From: Paenibacillus glycanilyticus
Lineage (GTDB): Bacteria > Bacillota > Bacilli > Paenibacillales > Paenibacillaceae
Assembly: GCF_030161375.1 (NCBI RefSeq)
Contig: NZ_BSSQ01000001.1
Location: 620,001-684,000, forward strand
Reading direction: 5' to 3'
DNA: 64,000 nucleotides
Shown here: positions 8,424 through 17,883 of the stretch, piece by piece
Layout: each line of letters opens with the position of its first letter
How positions within the stretch are numbered: the first letter of the stretch is position 1
The notes under the pieces: generated by a model
Database searches by the model: none
The model's input: only the letters and a program-made list of their open reading frames with translations
Told to the model about the DNA's origin: nothing
Position numbers and translations under genes: made by a program

Positions 8424-9233
8424 TTAGATGCCCGGAATCGGGGAACGTTTATGCTCGGTACGCAAATATTGCTTCTCAAGCTTTGCTTGTGCTTCTTCCC
8501 CGATCTCTTTGCCTTCGAGGTACGCGCTGTTCTCGTCATACAGGATGCCCAGCTCCGACTCGTCGGTTTGCCCTTCCCAAAGTCCGGCGGTTGGCGCTTT
8601 GTCCAGAATGCTCTGCGGTACGCCAAGCACGCCAGCGAGCTGCCGAACTTGCCGTTTGTTCAGCGAGCTGAGCGGCGTAACGTCAACCGCGCCGTCGCCC
8701 CATTTGGTGAAGAAGCCCGTAATGGCCTCGGACGCATGATCCGTACCTACGACAAGCAAATTCAAGTCAAAAGCAAGCGCGTATTGAACTACCATCCTCG
8801 TTCTAGCCTTCACGTTGCCTTTGCCGCCGCGGCTAAGATGCCTTGGCATTCCGATCGACTTCAACGCATGTTCCGTCTCGATGGCAATCTCATCGACTGC
8901 TTCACCGATATTGGTCTCCGTCTTATACTTCAGCTGGAACGCTTCCGCCGTGGCATAGCTATCCGCGATATCCACTTGTTCCCCATAGGGTTGGAACACG
9001 CCAAGCGTGATATATTCCTTCCCGGTCTCGGCTGACAATTCATCGGTCGCCATCTTGCACAGCCCCGTAGTAACCGCGCTGTCAATACCGCCGCTAATCG
9101 CAATCAGAAGGCCGGTAGTGCCCGACTTCTTCACGTAATCCTTCAAGAAGTCAACGCGCTTTCGGATCTCCGCAGCGGGATCAATCTCCGGCTGTACGCC
9201 AAAGCGCTCGATTATTTCCTGTTGTAAACTCAT
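8424..9233 (-). CDS. nadE: NH3-dependent NAD+ synthetase
   Basis: A 269-residue cytoplasmic enzyme that amidates nicotinic acid adenine dinucleotide to NAD+ using ATP and ammonia. It carries the ATP-PPi loop SGGIDSA (about 47-53), MVVQYALAF, VGTDHASEAITGFFTKWGDG and a C-terminal HKRSPIPG. It lacks a glutaminase domain, as in the Bacillus/E. coli short form. The ATG is preceded by a GGGGGAGACGGGC-type site. It is followed 8 bp later by acpS, probably in one transcript. Confidence 0.95.
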   Translation of the reverse strand: MSLQQEIIERFGVQPEIDPAAEIRKRVDFLKDYVKKSGTTGLLIAISGGIDSAVTTGLCKMATDELSAETGKEYITLGVFQPYGEQVDIADSYATAEAFQLKYKTETNIGEAVDEIAIETEHALKSIGMPRHLSRGGKGNVKARTRMVVQYALAFDLNLLVVGTDHASEAITGFFTKWGDGAVDVTPLSSLNKRQVRQLAGVLGVPQSILDKAPTAGLWEGQTDESELGILYDENSAYLEGKEIGEEAQAKLEKQYLRTEHKRSPIPGI

Positions 9234-9273
9234 CGTGCCCGTCTCCCCCTACTCCCAACGATCGAACTGCCGA

Positions 9274-9708
9274 TTAACGGCAGTAGCGGTCAAATGCGTT
9301 TGTCAGATCTTCCGCGATTTCGGCAGCGGAACGGTTCTCGATTTGATGGCGTTCAATGAAATGAACAAGTTCGCCGTCTTTCATCAGAGCGATTGACGGG
9401 GAAGAAGGCGGGTACGGCGCAAAATATTCGCGCGCTTTAGCCGTTGCTTCTTTGTCTTGTCCGGCAAACACCGTGAACAGATGATCCGGCGTAATATCGT
9501 GTTGCAGCGCTTCCGCTACGCCAGGACGGCATTGGCCTGCGGCACAACCGCATACGGAGTTAACGACAACAAGCGTTGTTCCTTTTGCATCAGGCAGCGA
9601 CGTTTCTACTTCTTCTGGCGTGCGAAGCTCTTGAATTCCGATCCGGGTCAAGTCGTCACGCATTGGTTGAACCATATCCAGCATATATCTTTCAAATGAC
9701 ATCGACAT
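9274..9708 (-). CDS. Bacilliredoxin (BrxA/BrxB, YphP family)
   Basis: A 144-residue thioredoxin-fold protein with the family's CGC active site (NSVCGCAAG) plus VFAGQDKEATAKAREYF. It removes bacillithiol from S-bacillithiolated proteins in the cytoplasm. A GTG 12 bp further upstream is in frame, but it overlaps the AAAGGAG site. The ATG at 9708 is therefore chosen, and it matches the usual MSM start. Its presence implies that the organism makes bacillithiol. Confidence 0.93.
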   Translation of the reverse strand: MSMSFERYMLDMVQPMRDDLTRIGIQELRTPEEVETSLPDAKGTTLVVVNSVCGCAAGQCRPGVAEALQHDITPDHLFTVFAGQDKEATAKAREYFAPYPPSSPSIALMKDGELVHFIERHQIENRSAAEIAEDLTNAFDRYCR

Positions 9709-9773
9709 TTGAAAACACACTCCTTTGTAATAACCTAAATTTAGTTACTATTATACCGCTCGCCATGAAAATA

Positions 9774-9807
9774 AAGCAACCGGAGCGCACTCACTCCGGT
9801 TGCTTTT
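9774..9807 (-). terminator. Terminator overlapping the end of the DUF3905-like gene
   Basis: A perfect 13-bp stem (AAAGCAACCGGAG / CTCCGGTTGCTTT) with a 7-nt loop. On the minus strand it is followed by a T-rich stretch (TTTATTTTC). The hairpin includes the stop codon of the gene at 9791-10168. Confidence 0.75.
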
Positions 9808-10168
9808 GCGGCGTTTCATCCGAGCCCGGAATCGGATCCCCGGCATGGTAAGCGCTGTTTTTATCGGGATGCATAAAGATCCCCGCTTGGGGCGTTATTC
9901 CCCGTTCGAAATAGTCCCGGTTCTCTGCGGTTTGGAATCCGACATCCTTGAAGGGATGAACCCACTGGTCACCGGCCATTATAGCCGGATCGGTCTCGGC
10001 GCTCCATTGATTAAGCGGAGAATCGGGTGAATCATATTCATGATCCCCGATTACAACGCCATACTCGTTAACGAACGGTTCGCGCGAGCCTCTTCCTTCC
10101 TTGAACTCGGGAAGAAAAGATATTTCGAACGGATCAAGCGACGGATCGTCTTCTTTGCCCTTGCCCAT
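9791..10168 (-). CDS. Conserved hypothetical protein (DUF3905-like)
   Basis: A 125-residue, acidic, soluble protein with no signal peptide or membrane segment. Conserved-looking blocks are LDPFEISFLPEFKEGRG, FVNEYGVVIGDHEYDSP and GIFMHPDKNSAYH. From memory these match the DUF3905 family of Bacillales, whose role is unknown. It sits 11 bp downstream of a tiny basic protein gene on the same strand, and its own terminator overlaps its stop codon. Many lone small acidic or basic proteins of this kind in spore formers are spore-associated, but nothing here proves it. Confidence 0.7.
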   Translation of the reverse strand: MGKGKEDDPSLDPFEISFLPEFKEGRGSREPFVNEYGVVIGDHEYDSPDSPLNQWSAETDPAIMAGDQWVHPFKDVGFQTAENRDYFERGITPQAGIFMHPDKNSAYHAGDPIPGSDETPQKQPE

Positions 10169-10179
10169 TATCGCCAGCC

Positions 10180-10311
10180 TTAGATGGAAGGGCGGTTTGG
10201 CCCGTCCAGCTTTTTATCGTAGCCCGCTTCGCCGGGAGCTGCCGATCCCGCTTTGTTTTTGCTTGCCTGCTCCGTTTGCTCCACTGAGTTGCCTCTTTTG
10301 TTCTTTGCCAT
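10180..10311 (-). CDS. Small basic hydrophilic protein, unknown function
   Basis: A 43-residue protein (MAKNKRGNSVEQTEQASKN at the start) rich in Lys, Asn, Gln and Gly with no hydrophobic segment. The ATG at 10311 has a good AGGAGG site (GAGGAGGACGTC), and upstream in-frame codons are disfavoured. Its size, composition and pairing with a DUF3905-like gene suggest a minor spore protein. It does not carry an SASP signature I can recognise, so the function is left open. Confidence 0.6.
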   Translation of the reverse strand: MAKNKRGNSVEQTEQASKNKAGSAAPGEAGYDKKLDGPNRPSI

Positions 10312-10385
10312 CGTAGACGTCCTCCTCTGTAGATCTGAACTTTCTACGATAGTATGCGCGCCGGGCACATGCTTTATGTTCCGGC

Positions 10386-12035
10386 TTACGCGGATTGGCG
10401 GATGAACGAGACGATAAACGTTGTTCCGATTCCTTGTTCGGATTCCACTTCAATCCGGCCGTTATGGCGTTCCGCAATGCTAACGCACAGCGGCAGTCCC
10501 AATCCGGTTCCTTTGGTCTTGGTGGAGAAAAACGGATCAAAAATCCGCTGCTTCTGCTCTTCCGAAATGCCAACACCCTGATCCTGTATGCGTAATATAA
10601 TCTCATCATTGTCTACTATGTAAGACGTATGAATGGACAAACAGCCCTTCTCATCCATTGCTTCCATGCCGTTGCGCGCCAAATTCAGAAGCAACTGCTT
10701 AATCTCTTTCTCATTAAGTTGAAGAGTTGGGATATAATCACAAAGCTCAACTTCGATCGTCTGGCCCCTTAGATTAGCATCCGCGTTCAGAAGCGGTACC
10801 ATTTCACGAATAATCTCGTGAAGGGAAGTTTCCTCCATCGTTAATGCGCGGTTCTGGGCGAGAGACAAGAAATCGCTGATGATTGTGTTTGCGCGGTCCA
10901 GCTCGTCCATGACGATCCCGTAATAAGCCTGCTGGTTATCCGGACTCCGCTCCCGCATAAGCTGTACGAAACCCCGGATGACGGCCATCGGATTACGAAT
11001 CTCATGGGTAATGCTCGCTGCCATCTGGCCGATTAAGCTTAAGCGTTCCATACGTCCGACCTCGCTGCGCAGCAAGGACAATTCCGTAATGTCATGCGCG
11101 GTTAGAACAGCGCCCGTCACCGTATCCGTCTGCAAATTGCGTATGCAAAAGGCAGTCTTCAGCAAAGTCCGGCCATTCTCCGCCTGCGGAATCTCTTGCA
11201 CGGGACTATTCCCTTGCAGAGCTTCGCGCAGGAGCCGTACGCTAGTTGCTTGATTTCCTTCGCCAAAAAACTCATGGAAGTATTGGCCGACTATATTTTG
11301 TCCGCCGGCGAGCATTCGGACGCCCATCTCGTTTAGATGCGTGATTTTCCCATACTGGTTCACCAGTACAACCGCAATCTGCGTTTGGTCAATGAACTGT
11401 TCGAGCTTCTCGACTTCCTGCCGGTAGCTAAGCGATACCCGCTTCACATCATAATGCAACTGGGCATTTTCTTTGTAGGTCTCTACGGCATACACCGATA
11501 TCCATGCCGACAATGCCGACATCGCGATCGTGAGAAGAGTAAGTAGCACAAACTCCAGCGTCACCGGCATATCCGTCGTAAAAACCGCAACCGCAAAAGA
11601 GATAATAACAAACGCGCTTATGCCCGCAACAAGCTTCATCACGATTCTCATCTTGTTGCGGCGGTTAGTTCGCTGGAATGGCCCAATTGAAGCAAGCATG
11701 ACCAATACATACAAGACGATAAAGGTAATAAAAACAACCGTTTCCGACGGACTATCAAGTGAAGGAATACGAAATGCCGAATAGACGCCGCTTAATAATA
11801 GAAGAAAATAAGGCCCGCCATATAAAGAACCTATTAATAAAGGCAACAGCCGAAAGTTCATTTCATAACCGTAATATTCTTTTGTGAAAAACATGCACAA
11901 TGCCATGGCGATGCAGCTGGACAAACCCACAATAACGGGAATTCTCCGCCATAAGCGGCTCGAATTATGCCATAACTGAAAGGCAAAGGCAGGTACAAGC
12001 GTAATAAAGAATTGTAACAGCAATTCTTTCAACAC
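10386..12035 (-). CDS. Sensor histidine kinase with 5TM-LytS-type receptor domain and PAS (KinB-like)
   Basis: A 549-residue membrane kinase. About five to six N-terminal transmembrane helices (1-190) carry the 5TMR-LYT type signature around NFRLLPLLIGSLYGGP. A coiled linker, a PAS domain (about 210-315), a HisKA domain with the phospho-acceptor in ASITHEIRNPMAVIRGF, and an HATPase domain (LLLNLARNGMEAM, DQGVGI, TKGTGLGLPLCVS) follow. The start is GTG behind TTAGGAGA. The architecture resembles sporulation kinases such as KinB that feed the Spo0 phosphorelay. No response regulator gene is adjacent, which fits an orphan kinase. Confidence 0.88.
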   Translation of the reverse strand: MLKELLLQFFITLVPAFAFQLWHNSSRLWRRIPVIVGLSSCIAMALCMFFTKEYYGYEMNFRLLPLLIGSLYGGPYFLLLLSGVYSAFRIPSLDSPSETVVFITFIVLYVLVMLASIGPFQRTNRRNKMRIVMKLVAGISAFVIISFAVAVFTTDMPVTLEFVLLTLLTIAMSALSAWISVYAVETYKENAQLHYDVKRVSLSYRQEVEKLEQFIDQTQIAVVLVNQYGKITHLNEMGVRMLAGGQNIVGQYFHEFFGEGNQATSVRLLREALQGNSPVQEIPQAENGRTLLKTAFCIRNLQTDTVTGAVLTAHDITELSLLRSEVGRMERLSLIGQMAASITHEIRNPMAVIRGFVQLMRERSPDNQQAYYGIVMDELDRANTIISDFLSLAQNRALTMEETSLHEIIREMVPLLNADANLRGQTIEVELCDYIPTLQLNEKEIKQLLLNLARNGMEAMDEKGCLSIHTSYIVDNDEIILRIQDQGVGISEEQKQRIFDPFFSTKTKGTGLGLPLCVSIAERHNGRIEVESEQGIGTTFIVSFIRQSA

Positions 12036-12121
12036 GGACGATCAGTCTCCTAACGAAACACGTCATGTACTGTCTTTACCCATTCTCTTGCTAGTCCGAT
12101 TAAAACATAACTCTCAATATT

Positions 12122-12958
12122 TTACAATCGCTTAGCTATCCAGTTCGTAACAATATTCAATAAATGAGTGGCATAAATGTCATTATGCAGCTCATGGTAA
12201 CCGCCTTCATACGTAACAAATTTACAACGCTCCTGCAGACGTTCCTCTACCTCCTTGCTAGCCTCATAGGAAGTTACGCGATCCCCCGTTCCATGAACCA
12301 GCAAGACCGGCATTTCAAGTTCCCCGCTATGGGCAATCGCCCATTCTCCGGAGTCCGTCATAATATGAAAGGTTCGGATCGTGATGGCGCTATGGCATAA
12401 CGGATCCCCGAGGAAGGTTACGGCATGGTCATAACCGGGACGGTACAAGTCGTCAGGACTGATACCGGTCGATAAAGTCAGCTTGGGCATCACGCGTACA
12501 AGCAGACGGGCCAATGCTTTCATAGCTGCATTAGGGCCTTTGGCAAGGCGAAGCCACGGACTGCTCAGAATCAGACCGTTAATCCGAGGCTTTAGGAGAA
12601 GCGCGCTATTCAAAGCTACATTCCCTCCCATGCTATGTCCGTATAGAAAAACAGGGAGCTGCGGATAACGTGTTCCAGCCTCCTCCAACAGCAGCCCCGT
12701 ATTGTGAACCGCCGCTTCAATAGAAGTAAGATGTCCCCGCTTGCCGCCGGATTTACCGTGTCCTTCCTGATCATGGGCTAGAACCGCATAACCTTCGCTT
12801 GTCAGCCTCTCCGCAACCGCCGAATATCGCTCTCCATGCTCGCCCATCCCATGCACGATACATACAGCGCCTCTTGGCTCTTTCGCTTCAGGCAGCCATT
12901 GTCTTGCGTAAATCTCGATGCCGCCTGCCCCGCTGAACCGCCAGTCCGTCCTTTTCAT
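12122..12958 (-). CDS. Alpha/beta hydrolase, monoacylglycerol lipase/lysophospholipase type
   Basis: A 278-residue hydrolase with the serine hydrolase_4 layout. It has [11 protein letters not shown] (about 36-46), the nucleophile elbow [12 protein letters not shown] (about 110), the catalytic Asp in HGTGDRVTS and the catalytic His in GGYHELHND near the C-terminus. The [10 protein letters not shown] block is characteristic of monoglyceride lipase/PldB-type enzymes. It is a single gene divergent from the flavoprotein at 13139. No signal peptide is present, so it is cytoplasmic or peripherally membrane-bound. Confidence 0.88.
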   Translation of the reverse strand: MKRTDWRFSGAGGIEIYARQWLPEAKEPRGAVCIVHGMGEHGERYSAVAERLTSEGYAVLAHDQEGHGKSGGKRGHLTSIEAAVHNTGLLLEEAGTRYPQLPVFLYGHSMGGNVALNSALLLKPRINGLILSSPWLRLAKGPNAAMKALARLLVRVMPKLTLSTGISPDDLYRPGYDHAVTFLGDPLCHSAITIRTFHIMTDSGEWAIAHSGELEMPVLLVHGTGDRVTSYEASKEVEERLQERCKFVTYEGGYHELHNDIYATHLLNIVTNWIAKRL

Positions 12959-13138
12959 ATGCGCTCCGCTCCTCTAAATTCGAATCTGTCATCATTATAT
13001 TTCAATATTAGCAAGTTGAAACCGCTTTGCCGTCTTTTGGCGGCGAGGCACGATGCAAATAAATTCTTAGAATTTGAAAAAAAATGTTACAATGTACAGC
13101 AAACAGAAATACACTTCAAGTCAGGAGAATCGCACAAG

Positions 13139-14419
13139 ATGTATGACGTTATTATTATCGGCGGCGGACCATCCGGATTGATGGCTGCCGTTGCAGCCAG
13201 CGAAGCAGGCGCGTCTACCCTGCTCATAGATAAAGGGGACAAGCTTGGACGCAAGCTCGGCATCTCCGGCGGAGGCCGGTGCAATGTCACCAACGCGAAT
13301 GAAATGGACGAATTGATCCGCAATATACCCGGCAACGGCCGATTTTTATTCAGCGCCTTGAACCAATTCGGCAACCGCGAGATCATCGCCTTTTTTGAAG
13401 GAATGGGCATTGCCTTGAAGGAAGAAGACCGCGGACGGATGTTCCCGGTATCCGACAAAGCGAAGACGGTTGTAGAGGCGCTGATTCGCAAAGTGAAGGA
13501 ACAAGGCGTCGAGATTCGCACGAACATGCCGGTGAAGGAAATTATGTACGAGAACGGAGCCGTGCAAGGAATCCGGATTGCTTCGGGCACAATCATCCCC
13601 GCGAAAGCCGTAATCGTCGCTACGGGCGGCAAATCCGTTCCGCATACGGGCTCAACGGGCGACGGTTATCCTTGGGCCAAAAAAGCCGGGCACACGATTA
13701 CCGATCTATACCCGACGGAAGTACCGCTCACCTCGGCTGAGCCATGGATCCGTAGCAAAGAGCTGCAAGGACTATCCTTGCGCGACGTTACCCTTAGCGT
13801 CTGGAATGCGAAGGGCAAAAAGCTCGTTTCCCATGAAGGCGATATGATCTTCACCCATTTTGGCTTATCGGGCCCTGCGGCTTTGCGCTGCAGCCAGTTT
13901 GTCGTGAAGGAACTCAAGAAAACAGCCGGGGGCGAGAATGATAAACCAACCGTCCTCGTCACTATTGATCTGCTGCCGGACCGATCCGAAGCCGAGATCT
14001 TCGACGAGACGCTAAAGCTTGCCAAACAGGATCCGAAAAAAGCGGTTAAAAACGTACTGCGCGGTTATGTGCAGGAAAGATTGCTTGATCTTCTGCTGCG
14101 CCAATGCGAGATCAACGGCGATATTACGTACGACAATATTCCGAAAGAACCATGGCGTGAGCTGGCTACAAGAATGAAGCAGTTCCCGGTAGCGGTGAAC
14201 GGGACTTTATCGATTGAAGAAGCTTTTGTAACGGGGGGCGGCGTGCATCTGAAGGAGCTTGATCCGAAGACGATGCAGTCAAAGCTTGTCCAAGGCTTGT
14301 ACTTCTGCGGAGAAGTGCTCGATATTCACGGTTATACGGGAGGTTACAATATTACGGCCGCATTTACGACGGGCCATTCTGCAGGAACAAGCGCGGCATC
14401 GGCTGCTTTAGGCAGCTGA
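13139..14419 (+). CDS. NAD(P)/FAD-dependent oxidoreductase (HI0933/BaiN family)
   Basis: A 426-residue flavoprotein. The ATG at 13139 sits 10 bp after CAGGAGAA, so longer upstream forms are rejected. An N-terminal Rossmann motif ([17 protein letters not shown]), [18 protein letters not shown], a mid-protein [17 protein letters not shown] and the C-terminal [16 protein letters not shown] are hallmarks of the YhiN/HI0933 (also called BaiN) family. Members are cytoplasmic FAD enzymes of uncertain substrate; one characterised relative reduces C=C bonds of bile acids. It is a single-gene unit with a terminator overlapping its 3' end. Confidence 0.9.
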   Translation: MYDVIIIGGGPSGLMAAVAASEAGASTLLIDKGDKLGRKLGISGGGRCNVTNANEMDELIRNIPGNGRFLFSALNQFGNREIIAFFEGMGIALKEEDRGRMFPVSDKAKTVVEALIRKVKEQGVEIRTNMPVKEIMYENGAVQGIRIASGTIIPAKAVIVATGGKSVPHTGSTGDGYPWAKKAGHTITDLYPTEVPLTSAEPWIRSKELQGLSLRDVTLSVWNAKGKKLVSHEGDMIFTHFGLSGPAALRCSQFVVKELKKTAGGENDKPTVLVTIDLLPDRSEAEIFDETLKLAKQDPKKAVKNVLRGYVQERLLDLLLRQCEINGDITYDNIPKEPWRELATRMKQFPVAVNGTLSIEEAFVTGGGVHLKELDPKTMQSKLVQGLYFCGEVLDIHGYTGGYNITAAFTTGHSAGTSAASAALGS

Positions 14420-14438
14420 AGCCGCGCTTTCTTTTTTT
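14389..14438 (+). terminator. Terminator at the end of the BaiN-type gene
   Basis: A stem AAGCGCGGC / GCCGCGCTT with an inner GGCTGC/GCAGCT pairing, followed by TCTTTTTTT. It overlaps the last codons of the flavoprotein gene and reaches the stop of the converging gene at 14437. Confidence 0.75.
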
Positions 14439-14829
14439 ACGTATGAACATCCCCAGAGAAATGGCTATACTCACCGGGATCAGGCAGAAACTCGTTTGCC
14501 GTATCCGCATCGTCATCCCAATTATGCAAATCCGCTGCTTCTTCAGCCCCAACCCAATCCTCGTTCACCATATGCGCCGGAATCGTAATTGCGTTCATGG
14601 AATAAGCAGAATCGGTCACCGCGCCATTCTGTATAGCAGCTTGCTCTACCAGTTGGCCGCCATGAGACATCGCGATTTCCAGCGCGGATGTCAGATCAAC
14701 GCCGTCTACATGAATATGCAGGCGGTTCCCCTCATGCATGAGAGGCTCGTATCCGAGCTCCTGCAGCGTATCCCGAGCAAGAGCTGCGCTAAAGGAATCT
14801 GCGAAATCAAATAAAATCGCCGAACTCAT
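14437..14829 (-). CDS. Hypothetical acidic protein with ferredoxin-like N-terminal fold
   Basis: A 130-residue protein. The ATG at 14829 is preceded by GAAGGAGAT, so it is preferred over an upstream in-frame start. Residues 1-65 alternate strand-helix-strand in the way of an HMA/ACT-like fold (AILFDFADSF, ARDTLQELGYEPLMHEG, RLHIHVDG, ALEIAMSHGGQLVEQ). The C-terminal third is very acidic (WDDDADTANEFLPDPGE). No metal-binding CxxC is present. I do not recognise the family. It has no membrane segment and converges on the flavoprotein gene. Confidence 0.75.
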   Translation of the reverse strand: MSSAILFDFADSFSAALARDTLQELGYEPLMHEGNRLHIHVDGVDLTSALEIAMSHGGQLVEQAAIQNGAVTDSAYSMNAITIPAHMVNEDWVGAEEAADLHNWDDDADTANEFLPDPGEYSHFSGDVHT

Positions 14830-14903
14830 TGTCTCATCTCCTTCAATAGACTTTCCAAACATTAGGATTCCCTAACTTTACCGAAATTTATGATGAAAAG
14901 CGG

Positions 14904-14976
14904 TTGTCATTTCAACAAAACTTTATATAATTTAAGTTATACAACTAAACGTAAGGTTTTGTAACATGACGTGTTA
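14904..14976 (+). promoter_or_regulatory. Candidate promoter and inverted repeat upstream of the PAS-HTH gene
   Basis: TTGTCA (14904-14909) and TATAAT (14926-14931) are spaced 16 bp and point toward the PAS-HTH gene. Downstream, at 14962-14976, is a small inverted repeat TAACA-TGACG-TGTTA. A repeat between promoter and gene is where a one-component regulator could bind its own control region, but that is inference. Confidence 0.45.
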
Positions 14977-15023
14977 TATTATGCCGGTAGCCACATAATA
15001 ACTTCCAGGAAGGTGACAGAGCG

Positions 15024-15917
15024 ATGGATAACGTGTTTTATTTATTAACCGATCCGATGTTTATCGTCGAGCTTGAGCATAACCGTTGGTATATACGCGA
15101 CATTAATTATGCCTTCACAACGTTAACCGGGTACAAAAAAGCGGAGCTTACGGATGCCGACCCGGACGGCTTGTTAAGAAGAGGGTTCACTTTCGGCGGA
15201 TTAATGACTCAATTTGGCGACGATAATGAACAAACGGTCGAGCAGGAACTTATTTCGAAGTCAACGGCGTCATTACCCGTTCGATTCACGAGCCGGCGCC
15301 TCCCGTCCAGCGAGCAAACCTGTTATATTATCATCGTCAAAGACATATCGGAAGAGAAATATATTGAAGAATTCGCCATGGATAACCAAGTGCTGATGAG
15401 CATCCGAGTATCCGAGCAATTCCGGATCACCAACGCGACCAGATATTACTCCCCCTTTAAGCAACGCGGCAACAACCTGATGAATCAGTTCATCTTTGAT
15501 CATGTCGCGGAAGAAAACCGCAAATCGCTTCGCCGCATTATGGAATACGCGCGAACTCACGGCACAGCCGAACATGCGGAGATTCGCCTCCACATTGGCG
15601 ATCAAGTACGGCTGACGACGGCCGTCATCAAACCTTTCTACTCCGGGAACAAGGAGTTTAAGAGCTATGTCATCCTGTTAACGGGCATTCTTCAGCCGGC
15701 CCGGGAAGAAGATGCCGCCTACAAGCTCCGCATGTTGATGTTGAGCAAGAACGTCACTGCCACATCACTTGCCCAATCCACCTTAATCTCGCTGACGACC
15801 ATCTCCAAAATCCGCAACGGCAAAATTAAAAAACCCCAACGCCTGACGGCCGAATTAATAGCCGGGGAGCTGGGGGTTAAGCCGGAAACGATATGGAGCG
15901 GCTTCAAGCGTTATTAG
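15024..15917 (+). CDS. PAS-domain one-component regulator with C-terminal XRE-like HTH
   Basis: A 297-residue soluble protein. Residues 1-115 form a PAS domain (FIVELEHNRWYIRDINYAF, TTLTGYKKAEL, ending in VKDISEEKYIEEF). Residues 120-230 look like a second, degenerate PAS. Residues 235-297 form a Cro/C1-like helix-turn-helix (LRMLMLSKNVTATSLAQST, LTTISKIRNGKIKKPQR, AGELGVKPETIW). There is no kinase, cyclase or EAL part. The ATG has an AGGAAGGTG site. The order sensor-then-HTH suggests a cytoplasmic redox or ligand-sensing transcription factor. It converges on the chemotaxis receptor gene with a 1-bp gap. Confidence 0.8.
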   Translation: MDNVFYLLTDPMFIVELEHNRWYIRDINYAFTTLTGYKKAELTDADPDGLLRRGFTFGGLMTQFGDDNEQTVEQELISKSTASLPVRFTSRRLPSSEQTCYIIIVKDISEEKYIEEFAMDNQVLMSIRVSEQFRITNATRYYSPFKQRGNNLMNQFIFDHVAEENRKSLRRIMEYARTHGTAEHAEIRLHIGDQVRLTTAVIKPFYSGNKEFKSYVILLTGILQPAREEDAAYKLRMLMLSKNVTATSLAQSTLISLTTISKIRNGKIKKPQRLTAELIAGELGVKPETIWSGFKRY

Positions 15918-15918
15918 A

Positions 15919-17658
15919 TTAGAAGCGGAACTTCATAACCTGATCATTCAAATCTTGAGCAATATCCGTTAAACCGCCTGCGGCAGAAGCAATCTCTTCG
16001 GCCGAGGCGGTTTGTTTGTCCGCGCTTTCCGAAACTTCTTTCGCAATATCATAGGTACGGCGGGCAATCTCCGTCAGTTGATCGATGGATGCCGATACTT
16101 CCTCCGAGCTAGCCGCGAGCTGCTCGGCCGCTGCGGCAACCTCTTCGATCTTGCCGGATACGTTGCCGGCCGCAACCGTAATCTGGCGGAAAGACATCCC
16201 CGCCGCATTAACGCTTTCAAACCCCTTTAAGGTTTCCTTGCGGCTCTCATTCATTTTTTCCACGGTTAGATTTGTATCTTCCTTGATCTTCCCGATTACG
16301 CCCGCGATGTCCGCCACCGAAACCGCCGTCTGAACTGACAGCTTGCGCACTTCTTCCGCTACAACCGCAAACCCTTTCCCCGCTTCCCCCGCTCTGGCAG
16401 CCTCAATGGCCGCATTAAGCGCCAGCAGATTGGTCTGTTTGGAGATAGTACCGATGAAATCCGTGATCTTGCCAATGCTGGCCATATGGCGCTCCAACAA
16501 AGCAACGTGTTCGGCAGCCGACCGTACCGTCTCGTCGATGACCCCCATCGTAATGACGGCTTGTTCAATCGTTGCCGCACCTTCTTGTGCCTGCCGCTCC
16601 GCTCTTGACGACAATTCCGCCGCCGTTTGGCTGCTCTCCGCGATCCGCTGCGTTCCGTGAGCCATCTCTTCGGTTGAACGGCCGATTTCCTCGAAGCTAT
16701 GGAGCTGCTCTTGCGAACCCGAAGCCGCTTCCCGGAACATCGCCGAGGCTTGCAAGACTACTCCCGCGTTTTGTTCAGAAGCCGCCAGCATCTCTTCGGA
16801 AGAAGCCGAAATACTAGAGGAGGCGGTTTGCACGCTTTGCATCGCGGCCCTAAGCGATCCAACCATATCCTCGAGCGCCCGCACCATCACTCCAATCTCG
16901 TCGCGGCTTTTTACTTTAGGAATGACGACGGATAAAGATCCGCCCGCCACTTCCGCAATCACGTCCGACGATCGCTTGATCGGGATTGATATCGTCCGCC
17001 TTACGTAATACAGCAAGGCAAGCACCAGCAGCAGCGCGCCGCCAAGACTGCACGCAATTGTCAGCACCGATTCGCGATTGATGCTCTCGCTGGAATCCTC
17101 CGCAGCTTTCGCCCCTTCTTCGTTGATCCGGATTAATGTATCTATGTAAGACTGCATTGTGCTGAAAGACAATTCAGAAGCCATTAACGCATCGGCAATC
17201 TCCTTGTCCGCCTCCTGGTTAGAATACCGGATAACATTGCGGTACAAGGCCAGATAAGCTTTCCATTCGCCCTCCAGATTTCGGGACAAATTCATGTCAT
17301 CGCCTGTTTTCGGAAGCGCCATAAACGCCTGAAGCTTTTGCTGCAGCACGACAATCGTATATTCGCCGTCCTCCTCCAGCATTTTGCGCTTCAAAGAGTT
17401 GCTCTCCCAAGCCATCTTGTATTGAATCGTCAACATATGTTCATTCAAATAATTGATTTCATTGATCGCCTTAATATTCGCGAGCCACACCTGCGAAATT
17501 TCCCGCGCATTGTTCGTCAGCTTCCCCATTCGGTCAAAGCTAAGCATGCCGTTCACCGCCATAATAATGACGATAGCCAGGAAGGATAAAATGAGTCTTT
17601 GGCTAACTGATATTTTCCACTTCCATTTGTTCGCGAATGATTGCTGCGTCTGCTGCAT
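15919..17658 (-). CDS. Methyl-accepting chemotaxis protein
   Basis: A 579-residue membrane receptor. The ATG at 17658 has an AGAAGGGGG site 9 bp upstream, so a longer in-frame form is rejected. TM1 is at about 18-38, and a 4HB-type extracellular four-helix sensor with little loop structure runs to about 190. TM2 is at about 195-217. A HAMP domain and the cytoplasmic coiled coil follow, with the signalling tip [20 protein letters not shown] and [20 protein letters not shown]. It would signal to CheA/CheW, which are not in the window. The ligand is unknown. Confidence 0.93.
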   Translation of the reverse strand: MQQTQQSFANKWKWKISVSQRLILSFLAIVIIMAVNGMLSFDRMGKLTNNAREISQVWLANIKAINEINYLNEHMLTIQYKMAWESNSLKRKMLEEDGEYTIVVLQQKLQAFMALPKTGDDMNLSRNLEGEWKAYLALYRNVIRYSNQEADKEIADALMASELSFSTMQSYIDTLIRINEEGAKAAEDSSESINRESVLTIACSLGGALLLVLALLYYVRRTISIPIKRSSDVIAEVAGGSLSVVIPKVKSRDEIGVMVRALEDMVGSLRAAMQSVQTASSSISASSEEMLAASEQNAGVVLQASAMFREAASGSQEQLHSFEEIGRSTEEMAHGTQRIAESSQTAAELSSRAERQAQEGAATIEQAVITMGVIDETVRSAAEHVALLERHMASIGKITDFIGTISKQTNLLALNAAIEAARAGEAGKGFAVVAEEVRKLSVQTAVSVADIAGVIGKIKEDTNLTVEKMNESRKETLKGFESVNAAGMSFRQITVAAGNVSGKIEEVAAAAEQLAASSEEVSASIDQLTEIARRTYDIAKEVSESADKQTASAEEIASAAGGLTDIAQDLNDQVMKFRF

Positions 17659-17836
17659 CAAAAAAGCCCCCTTCTCGACTATGCTGTTAGTATAGCTCAC
17701 ATGTAAATATCAACCAAAGTCGCAAGCATGCAGCAAATCGGGTATTTTGCCTTTCTTGCTCGTTTTCTGTCTACAACAGGCGAATTCGCGAAGAAAACGC
17801 AAAAGCTTTAAATAAACGGGCATTTTCTGAAAATAA

Positions 17837-17872
17837 AATAGCAGTCCCGGCTTCTAAGCCAAGACTGCTATT
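17837..17872 (-). terminator. Terminator of the ABC-F gene
   Basis: A 10-bp outer stem (AATAGCAGTC / GACTGCTATT) with an inner GGCTT/AAGCC stem. On the minus strand it is followed by TTTATTTTC. Confidence 0.8.
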
Positions 17873-17883
17873 CAACTAGCATC

